A DNA stretch of 9,481 nt from Pseudomonadota bacterium (GTDB lineage Bacteria; Pseudomonadota; Alphaproteobacteria; ATCC43930; CGMCC-115725): assembly GCA_021790295.1 (NCBI GenBank), contig JAJYIC010000073.1:1-9481 (forward strand), in the 5' to 3' direction. Under the pieces are notes generated by a model. That model was not told the DNA's origin and ran no database searches. It saw only the letters and a list, made by a program, of their open reading frames with translations. The stretch's first letter is position 1, and the number at the start of each line of letters is the position of its first letter. Positions 1-5,670 of the stretch are shown here, one piece after another. The translations under genes were made by a program, and so were the position numbers.

Positions 1-519
1 TATTCCCTTTTGCAGCCTCATCAGCGGAATTGGGCGAGCGACGGGACGATGGATTGGCTGTGGCCGGCTTGCGAAAAGGCGGGGATACCGATCGCCTTGA
101 TGGCCGCTCCTTTCCTTCCGGCTCTCGCCCGCGTTGCCGAAAGGCATCCGGGGTTGAAGCTCATGATCGACCATTTCGGCCGCCGCCGGGTGGTGAGGGA
201 CGATGCGGCCTTTGCCAATGTCGAAGATGTTGCCGCGCTTGCGCGCTATCCGAACGTCGCCTTGAAGGCGACGGGCGCAGCCGGCGAATCGAGCGCGCCT
301 TATCCCTACCGCAACATCCACAAATATATCCGCCGCCTTTACGACGCCTTTGGTCCGCAGCGCTTTTTCTGGGGCACCGACATCACGCGCATGCCCTGTT
401 CCTGGGGTCACTGCGTGAGGATGTTTACCGAGGAGCTGCCCTGGCTCGAAGGCGAGGATCTGGAGCTCGTGATGGGCCGCGCGCTTTTGCATTGGCTCGG
501 CTGGAAGCTCCCGGCCTGA
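1..519 (+). CDS. Amidohydrolase-2 family metal-dependent hydrolase, C-terminal part
   Basis: The reading frame is open from the first base of the window, so the N-terminal half, including the expected HxH metal motif, lies outside; 172 codons are visible, ending in TGA at 517-519. The TTG at position 10 is unlikely to be the true start. The visible part reads as the C-terminal half of a TIM-barrel hydrolase of the Amidohydro_2 family. 'GLKLMIDHFG' carries a likely metal or active-site His, 'FFWGTDIT' carries the conserved Asp near the end of the barrel, and 'MGRALLHWLGW' is the usual C-terminal helix. This family includes hydrolases, lactonases and non-oxidative decarboxylases, so the substrate cannot be named. 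It converges on hmfF with a 74-base gap, so it is not in the same transcription unit. A role in furan metabolism is possible but rests on proximity only. Confidence 0.82.
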   Translation, partial: YSLLQPHQRNWASDGTMDWLWPACEKAGIPIALMAAPFLPALARVAERHPGLKLMIDHFGRRRVVRDDAAFANVEDVAALARYPNVALKATGAAGESSAPYPYRNIHKYIRRLYDAFGPQRFFWGTDITRMPCSWGHCVRMFTEELPWLEGEDLELVMGRALLHWLGWKLPA

Positions 520-532
520 GCCTCTGCGACTT

Positions 533-552
533 GGTTTCCTGCGCCGGAAACC
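533..552. terminator. Candidate bidirectional terminator hairpin between convergent genes
   Basis: GGTTTCC (533-539) and GGAAACC (546-552) form a perfect 7-bp inverted repeat around the 6-base loop TGCGCC. It lies in the 74-base gap between the amidohydrolase stop and the hmfF stop, where both transcripts must end. There is no clear T-run on either side, so it is not a textbook intrinsic terminator. It may instead protect 3' ends or work with Rho. Confidence 0.5.
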
Positions 553-593
553 CCATGAGGCTTTCGCGCCCGGGAAAGGAGGATGCGCCCCGC

Positions 594-2027
594 CTATGAG
601 AGGCCCCTACCGCGGGCGCGGCGCCAATCGCCGCCGGCGGACGAATCGAGGACGGCGTCGAGATCGACCTTCTCTTCGCCGGGGACGCGGATGCGCTTAT
701 ACCGCAAAGGCGGGGCGTCGAGAGGGCGGGTCGCATCGAGCCCCATCTTGGCGCCGACGCCTTCCTTCGCCGAAGGATCGAGGCGCGATCCTTGCGCGCC
801 CTCTATCAGTAGAAGATCGCGATCGGCTTGAAAGCGCGTGGCGAGCGCCCATTCGACCTCGGCCGGCCTATGGATGTCGACGTCTTCGTCGACCACAACC
901 ACCTCTTTCAGATCGGGGTGGGCGGCAAAGGCCGCGAGGATGACATTCTTCCCCTCCCCTTCCCGCCGCTTTTCGAGCTTGACGTAAAGGACGAAACGCC
1001 CGGCGCCGCCCATCGGCAGATGGACATCGATGACGCCCGGGAAATGGCGCCGCAGATCGCCGAGAAGAGAGGCCTCGCGCGGGATCGCGCCGAGCAGAAG
1101 GTGTTCCCTGCCGCCGCCGAGGATGGTGTGGTAAAGGGCGTCGCGGCGCAAGGTGACGCGATCGATCTTGGCAAGGTGACGCTCTCTCCGCTCGGAGTAA
1201 TATTGCGGGAATTCGCCGAAAGGCCCTTCGAGCGAACGCTTTTTCGGCAAAAGGCGGCCTTCGAGAACGATCTCCGCGTGGGCGGGGACGCGCAGGGGGT
1301 TCCCGAGGCAGGCGACGACTTCGACAGGCGCGCCGTGAAGAGCACCGGCGATCGCAAGCTCGTCGAGATCGAGAGGCGCGATCGCCTGCGAGGCCAGAGC
1401 CGTCAATGGGTCGACGCCGATGACGATGGCGATATCGAGCGCCTCTCCCGCCCGTTCCGCCGCTTCGTAGAAATGAAGGGTGTGGCGGGGAAGAAGGAGG
1501 AGAGCGAGTTCGTCCGGCCCGTTTACCTGGCAGCGGTGTATGGCAAGGTTCTGGACGCCGCTTTCGGGATTGCGCGCGACGAGAACCCCGGCGCTGATAT
1601 ATGGGCCGCTGTCGAGTTCGTTGTGCGTCGGGATCGGCAAAAGCCGCCCGAGATCGACCTTTTCGAACACCACCTCCTGCACCGGCGCCGAAGGGATTTC
1701 CCGCCACGGCAAGGGGTTCTTCAAGGCCACGGCAAAGCGTTCGAGAATCTTTTCCTCGGCAACCCCCATCGCTTCGGCGATCCAAAGGCGCTCGCCGAGA
1801 AGGCCCGCGACGACCGCAATCCCGTGCCCGCCCGGGCGCGGGAAAAAAACCGCCTTTTCCCCTTCGAGTCTTTTACCGATGGCGGCGAGCTCGAATTCGA
1901 GGGAGATCCCCTTTTTGGCGATCGCAAGACGCCCTCTGCCGGCGAGACGATCGAGCCAGCCTCGAAAACTCGCGCCGGGCGGCGCCTCGCGCAAAACGCT
2001 CGGCCCGGTCACCGCTTCCGCCCTCAA
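594..2027 (-). CDS. hmfF: UbiD-family 2,5-furandicarboxylate decarboxylase (HmfF-like)
   Basis: This 477-residue protein is a prenyl-FMN-dependent UbiD decarboxylase, predicted to convert 2,5-furandicarboxylate to 2-furoate and CO2. Cofactor and metal-site residues are visible: 'QNLAIHR' (Asn160, Arg165), a His182/His185 region and Glu256 in 'EIVLEG'. The catalytic pair Glu267/Glu272 sits in 'LEGPFGEF', and the typical C-terminal 'KMGLDAT' is at 427-433. In 'EHLLLGAIPRE', His309 and Arg317 have the same 8-residue spacing as the His296/Arg304 pair that I recall as reading the furan diacid in Pelotomaculum HmfF. The pyrrole-2-carboxylate enzyme HudA is said to have Asn at the His position. The start is TTG at 2025-2027, overlapping the hmfE stop as TTGA, with no strong Shine-Dalgarno, so translation is probably coupled to hmfE. 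It is the last gene of the operon. It needs prFMN from a UbiX enzyme (HmfG), which is not in this window. UbiD membership is near certain; the substrate is inferred from context and the His/Arg pair. Confidence 0.87.
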   Translation of the reverse strand: MRAEAVTGPSVLREAPPGASFRGWLDRLAGRGRLAIAKKGISLEFELAAIGKRLEGEKAVFFPRPGGHGIAVVAGLLGERLWIAEAMGVAEEKILERFAVALKNPLPWREIPSAPVQEVVFEKVDLGRLLPIPTHNELDSGPYISAGVLVARNPESGVQNLAIHRCQVNGPDELALLLLPRHTLHFYEAAERAGEALDIAIVIGVDPLTALASQAIAPLDLDELAIAGALHGAPVEVVACLGNPLRVPAHAEIVLEGRLLPKKRSLEGPFGEFPQYYSERRERHLAKIDRVTLRRDALYHTILGGGREHLLLGAIPREASLLGDLRRHFPGVIDVHLPMGGAGRFVLYVKLEKRREGEGKNVILAAFAAHPDLKEVVVVDEDVDIHRPAEVEWALATRFQADRDLLLIEGAQGSRLDPSAKEGVGAKMGLDATRPLDAPPLRYKRIRVPGEEKVDLDAVLDSSAGGDWRRARGRGLS

Positions 2028-2809
2028 GAGCCGCGGAACCTGGGCGGGCGCTTTTCGCGGAATGCCGCCGCGCCCTCGCGGAAATCATCCGAAGACCTGA
2101 GGCGCCCGTAACACTGTCCTTCGAGTTCGATCGCCAGCGAAAGAGAGGCGTCCTCGGTATCGTTCAAAAGTTTTTTCGCCGAACGTTGGGCCAAAGGCGA
2201 AAAGGCGCAAAGTTCCTCGACGAGAGCGGCGGTCGCCTCTTCGAGCTTCTGGTCGGCGACGACCGCAGTCGCAATCCCCCATTCGTAGGCGAGCCTTGCC
2301 GGAATCCGCCGCGAACGCATGACGATGTCCTTGGCGCGGGTGATGCCGACGATCTTCTGCAAACGCGCCGCGCCGCCCGAACCCGGTATCTGCCCGAGCC
2401 TTTGTTCCGGCAAAGCGTACACGCAGGTCTCCGAAGCGAGACGGAAATCGCAGGCGAGGGAAAGCTCGAAACCAACGCCGAAACAATAGCCGCGGTTTGC
2501 GGCGATGACGGGTTTCGTGCAGCGCGCCGCAGAAGCGATATTGAAGGCGAGCTTCGAGACCTCTTCCGGGTTTGCCGCGAGAAAGCCTTCGATGAGGCCG
2601 CCCGACGAGAAATGCTCGCCCGCCGCGCGCAGAACGATGACGCGCACCTCCTCGTCCTTGTCGAATGTCTCGAAAGCGCGGGCGAGTTCCTCCCTTTCCT
2701 TCATGGTGATGATGTTGAAAGGCGGGCGGTCGAGAATGATGTCGGCGCGCGCGCCTTCGCGCGCGAGGCGGAAACCGTCGAAGGCTTCGAAAGGGGGAGT
2801 GAGGCTCAT
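2024..2809 (-). CDS. hmfE: Crotonase-family 2-oxoglutaroyl-CoA hydrolase (HmfE-like)
   Basis: This 261-residue protein has the enoyl-CoA hydratase/isomerase (crotonase) fold. In the furoate pathway HmfE acts on the hydroxylated furoyl-CoA product (as its ring-opened keto form) and releases 2-oxoglutarate and CoA. The first oxyanion-hole segment is 'HFSSGG' (66-71). The second is 'GYCFGVGFELSLACD' (107-121), where the usual GGG is GVG. Both glutamates used by hydratases are present, Glu115 in 'GFEL' and Glu135 in 'LPEQRLGQIPGSGG'. It lacks the catalytic Asp context of 4-chlorobenzoyl-CoA dehalogenase, a relevant alternative because the upstream ligase resembles 4-chlorobenzoate-CoA ligase. The ATG start overlaps the hmfD stop as ATGA, and the stop overlaps the hmfF start as TTGA. 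Family membership is certain. The hydrolase role rests on operon context, and a hydratase on another ring-opened acyl-CoA is the main alternative. Confidence 0.85.
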   Translation of the reverse strand: MSLTPPFEAFDGFRLAREGARADIILDRPPFNIITMKEREELARAFETFDKDEEVRVIVLRAAGEHFSSGGLIEGFLAANPEEVSKLAFNIASAARCTKPVIAANRGYCFGVGFELSLACDFRLASETCVYALPEQRLGQIPGSGGAARLQKIVGITRAKDIVMRSRRIPARLAYEWGIATAVVADQKLEEATAALVEELCAFSPLAQRSAKKLLNDTEDASLSLAIELEGQCYGRLRSSDDFREGAAAFREKRPPRFRGS

Positions 2810-4356
2810 CCGTTTGCCTTTTCGCCAAAGGGCCCCTCTTCGAGCCGGAAATCGCCTTCGACCAGCTTGCGCCGCAAAAGCTTGCCGACGGGGGATCGCG
2901 GTATTTCGGCGACAAAGACGATGCGCCGCGGGCGCTTATAATCGGCAAGCCCGGAGTGGCGGCAGAAATCCTCGATCTCCAAAGCCGAAAGCGGAGCCTT
3001 GCGCTTGATAAAAGCGGCCACCTTTTGCCCGAGGCGCTCATCGGGCAAACCCGCGACGGCAACTTCGCTCACCCCAGGATGGAGCGAAAGGATGCTTTCG
3101 ATCTCGACCGGCGAGACGTTCTCGCCTCCGGTGATGATCATGTCGTCGACGCGCCCGCTGACGAAAAGATCGCCCTCCTCATCGAAATAGCCGGTGTCGC
3201 CGGTAAAATACCAGCCCTCGCGCAAGGCCCTGCGATCGGCCTCGGGGCGGCGCCAATAGCCTTCGAAAGCCTCGTCTCCGGCAAGAAGAGCGATGATCTC
3301 CCCCTCTTCGCCCGCCGCCGCCCGTTCTTCGGCGGAAAGCGCACCGAGCCTCACCACCCGGATCCTCTGATTGAGAGCGGCCCGTCCGGCCGAACCCGGC
3401 TTTCTCGCCGCATTCTGTTCGATCGTAAAGCTGTAGATTTCCGAGCTTCCGTAATGATTGACAAAAAGCTCGGGCTTGAATGCGGCTTCGAGCCTTTGCA
3501 AAAGCGCCTCGGTCATCGGCGCTCCGGCAAAGCCGAGCTTTCTTACCGAGCCGACGTCGCCGGCGGCGAAATCCGGATGGGTGACGAGATCGTGATAAAG
3601 GGTCGGCACCAGATAAAGGTTGGTGATGCGCTCGCTTTTGATCAAACGAAGCGCGCTTTTGGCGTCGAAACGCCGAAGGCAGACGAAAGCGCCGCCGACA
3701 AGCGACATGGCGAGAAGAGAGCGCACCCCCATCGTATGGTAAAGCGGCATGACGCCGAGCGTCCTCTCGCCGCGCCCGTAAAGATTTTGCGCGACGTGAG
3801 CGATCGCCGCCGCGCGCTCTGCGCGCTGGCGCCGCGGCACCCCTTTTGGCCGCGACGTCGTACCCGAGGTGTAAAGCATCAAAGACCACGCCTCGGCGCC
3901 GGCGCGAGGGGCGGCCTCGGGAGCGGAAAGGGAAACGAGAGAAGAGAAATCGAATTCCCCTTGGCGCGCTTCGCCGAGGCTTATGCGCGCAACCGACTGC
4001 GCCCTTTTGGAGCCCGCCGCCGCGACGGCCGAAGCCTCTTCATAAACGAGAGCCGCCGCCCCCGAATCTTCGAGGCAATAATCGAGTTCTTCGGCTTTGA
4101 CCCGCCAATTGAGAGGGACGAGGATGACGCCCGCAAATTGGCTCGCCCAATGGAGGCTTGCCGCCTCCCAGCGGTTTTGCAGGACCGTCGCCACATGGTC
4201 GCCCGCCTTCAATCCGAGCGCATCGAAAGCGCTCACGAGTGCGGAGATCTTTTCCAGCCACTGGGCGTAGGTAAGGCGCTGCTCGCCGTCGACGATCGCA
4301 ATCGCTTGCGGGTCGCGCTCGACGCTCGAAAGAAAGCTCGTTCCGAGATCAAGCAT
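2806..4356 (-). CDS. hmfD: Acyl-CoA ligase, probable 2-furoyl-CoA synthetase (HmfD-like)
   Basis: This 516-residue enzyme is an adenylate-forming (ANL) ligase expected to activate 2-furoate with ATP and CoA. Core motifs in order are the P-loop 'YTSGTTSRPKG' (162-172), 'PLYH' with His207 before the acyl pocket, 'YGSSE' (302-306), 'YFTGD' (383-387), the hinge 'GRVDDMIITGGENVSP' (401-416) and the C-terminal catalytic Lys492 in 'SPVGKLLRRKL'. The hinge and the 'LADYKRPRR' stretch resemble 4-chlorobenzoate-CoA ligase, which fits a small aromatic acid better than a fatty acid. The ATG overlaps the hmfC stop by 8 bases and is preceded by an AGGGA-type ribosome site. The stop overlaps the hmfE ATG as ATGA. 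The acid specificity is inferred from the operon; benzoate-like or thiophene-2-carboxylate substrates are alternatives. Confidence 0.87.
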   Translation of the reverse strand: MLDLGTSFLSSVERDPQAIAIVDGEQRLTYAQWLEKISALVSAFDALGLKAGDHVATVLQNRWEAASLHWASQFAGVILVPLNWRVKAEELDYCLEDSGAAALVYEEASAVAAAGSKRAQSVARISLGEARQGEFDFSSLVSLSAPEAAPRAGAEAWSLMLYTSGTTSRPKGVPRRQRAERAAAIAHVAQNLYGRGERTLGVMPLYHTMGVRSLLAMSLVGGAFVCLRRFDAKSALRLIKSERITNLYLVPTLYHDLVTHPDFAAGDVGSVRKLGFAGAPMTEALLQRLEAAFKPELFVNHYGSSEIYSFTIEQNAARKPGSAGRAALNQRIRVVRLGALSAEERAAAGEEGEIIALLAGDEAFEGYWRRPEADRRALREGWYFTGDTGYFDEEGDLFVSGRVDDMIITGGENVSPVEIESILSLHPGVSEVAVAGLPDERLGQKVAAFIKRKAPLSALEIEDFCRHSGLADYKRPRRIVFVAEIPRSPVGKLLRRKLVEGDFRLEEGPFGEKANG

Positions 4357-4855
4357 GGGTCTTCCCTGAAAGGCGCTTTTGCGCCGCTAGAGCCGCCTCC
4401 ATGATCGAGACATAGCCGGTGCAGCGGCAAAGATGTCCAGAGAGAACCTCGCGGATTTCGGCTTCCGAGGCTTCCGGCTTGTCGCGAAAAAGGGCGTTGA
4501 GAGAGACGAGGATCCCGCCTGTGCAAAAGCCGCATTGGAGGCCGTGCCGGGCGCGGAAAGCCTCTTGCAGAACGCAGAGCGTTTCCGGCCCGGCGGCCAG
4601 GCCTGCGACCGTGCGGATCTCGGCGCCTTCGACCTGAACGGCAAGCGTCAGGCAGGAGCGAGAGGGGCGCCCGTCGATCTCGACGGTACAGGCCCCGCAG
4701 ATCCCCTGTTCGCAACCGACATGGGTTCCGGTCTCGCCGATCACATGGCGCAGGAAATCGGAAAGGAGAAGGCGTGGTTCGGCTTCGCCCGAGACCGGCT
4801 TGCCGTCGAGGGTGAAGGCGATCCTGTGCCGGCGTTCGCCGTTCAAGCGCGGCAT
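4349..4855 (-). CDS. hmfC: [2Fe-2S] subunit of molybdenum hydroxylase, probable 2-furoyl-CoA dehydrogenase (HmfC-like)
   Basis: This 168-residue protein is the small electron-transfer subunit of a xanthine-dehydrogenase-type heterotrimer, normal in length for the family. All eight cysteine ligands are visible: Cys48, Cys53, Cys56 and Cys68 for the plant-ferredoxin-type cluster ('CEQGICGAC'), and Cys108, Cys111, Cys143 and Cys145 for the C-terminal helical-domain cluster ('CGFCTGG' and 'HLCRCTGY'). The second motif has Gly where CGFCTPG is most common. It should pass electrons from the molybdopterin site to FAD and works in the cytoplasm with HmfA and HmfB. Its ATG lies 13 bases inside the end of hmfB and is preceded by a purine-rich AAGAGGCGG stretch. 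Its stop overlaps hmfD by 8 bases. Confidence 0.9.
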   Translation of the reverse strand: MPRLNGERRHRIAFTLDGKPVSGEAEPRLLLSDFLRHVIGETGTHVGCEQGICGACTVEIDGRPSRSCLTLAVQVEGAEIRTVAGLAAGPETLCVLQEAFRARHGLQCGFCTGGILVSLNALFRDKPEASEAEIREVLSGHLCRCTGYVSIMEAALAAQKRLSGKTHA

Positions 4856-5670
4856 CGTTCCGCCTCTTCCAAGGCGAGGCGTCCGAGGCGCCGCACGAGT
4901 TCGCGGCGATAGCGGGCGCTCGCATGAAGATCCTCGCGCGCTTCGAGATCGAAGGCGAAGGCGTCGAGCGCCTCGTCGAGGTCTTTCGTACCGGGCCTCG
5001 GCATGAAGCGCAAAAAGGGGCGGTCGGCAACGCCGCCGACGCCAAGCCTCGCGCTCCTCTCATCGACAAAAGCGGCAAAGGCGGCGATGGCGAAATCGCC
5101 GCCGCGCCTTGTCACCTCGCGAAAGGCGTAGCCGCAGCCTTCGCCCGCTACCGGAAAGCTGACCGCCTCGATCACCTCATCCTCTGCCCGCGCCGAAGCC
5201 ATCGTTCCGGTAAAAAAATCGGCGGCGGCAAGGCTGCGCGCCCTTTGCCGCGAACGCAAGTGGACTTGGCCTTCGAGGGCGAGAAGGGCGAGAGGCAATT
5301 CGGCGCTTGGATCGGCAAAAGCGATCGAGCCGCAAACCGTGCCGCGGCTTCGCGTTTGCGGATGGCCGACAAAAGGGAGAGCCAAAGCGAGAAGAGGCTG
5401 GTGTCGCGCCAGACCCGGAAACGACTCGAGTTCGGCCTGGCGAACCCCGGCGCCGATCCGAATGGCGCCTCCTTCGAGCCTTATCTCGCGCCACTCCTCA
5501 ATCCTCATGATGTCGATGAGGAGACGGGGCCGCGCAAGGCGCATCGTGAGGAGGGGGAGCAAGGATTGCCCCCCGGCGAGGATAAAGGCCTCGCCCCCTT
5601 CTTCGGCGAGCGCTGCCAAAGCCTCTGCGCTGCTTTGGGGGGCGAAGTAATCGAACCGCGGCGGCTTCAT
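4843..5670 (-). CDS. hmfB: FAD-binding subunit of molybdenum hydroxylase, probable 2-furoyl-CoA dehydrogenase (HmfB-like)
   Basis: This is the medium (CoxM-type) subunit, 275 residues from the ATG at 5668-5670. The frame is open far upstream, but that extension only shadows hmfA; I chose this ATG because it overlaps the hmfA stop as ATGA and the FAD fold starts at once ('PPRFDYFAP'). FAD-contact motifs are 'LAGGQSLLPLL' (31-41) and 'TVCGSIAFADPSAE' (111-124), matching the family's AGGQSL and TIGGxxxxxDPxAD patterns. The protein is too short to hold the extra [4Fe-4S] segment of the 4-hydroxybenzoyl-CoA reductase FAD subunit, which argues for a hydroxylase. It receives electrons from the HmfC clusters and passes them to an unknown acceptor. 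The stop overlaps the hmfC start by 13 bases. Confidence 0.9.
   Translation of the reverse strand: MKPPRFDYFAPQSSAEALAALAEEGGEAFILAGGQSLLPLLTMRLARPRLLIDIMRIEEWREIRLEGGAIRIGAGVRQAELESFPGLARHQPLLALALPFVGHPQTRSRGTVCGSIAFADPSAELPLALLALEGQVHLRSRQRARSLAAADFFTGTMASARAEDEVIEAVSFPVAGEGCGYAFREVTRRGGDFAIAAFAAFVDERSARLGVGGVADRPFLRFMPRPGTKDLDEALDAFAFDLEAREDLHASARYRRELVRRLGRLALEEAERCRA

Noticed and set aside
575..831. AAAGGAGG followed by ATG at 583 and an 82-codon plus-strand ORF
   Set aside because: The ribosome-like sequence abuts the ATG with no spacer, and the ORF is antisense to the hmfF 3' end with Arg-rich composition.
828..2111. Long plus-strand ORF of 427 codons opposite hmfF
   Set aside because: It lies antisense to a clearly conserved UbiD protein, has no recognisable domain, and high GC keeps stops rare in this frame.
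2024..2809. Crotonase gene as a 4-chlorobenzoyl-CoA dehalogenase paired with the 4-chlorobenzoate-like ligase
   Set aside because: The dehalogenase catalytic Asp context is absent, both hydratase glutamates are present, and the adjacent molybdenum hydroxylase and UbiD genes fit the furan pathway.
1601..2941. Plus-strand ORF of 446 codons spanning the hmfF/hmfE junction
   Set aside because: It crosses two real genes in antisense, is Arg/Pro-rich without any motif, and is explained by base composition.
2956..4404. Plus-strand ORF of 482 codons opposite hmfD
   Set aside because: It is the complement of the acyl-CoA ligase, with charged, repetitive composition and no domain; a GC-driven shadow.
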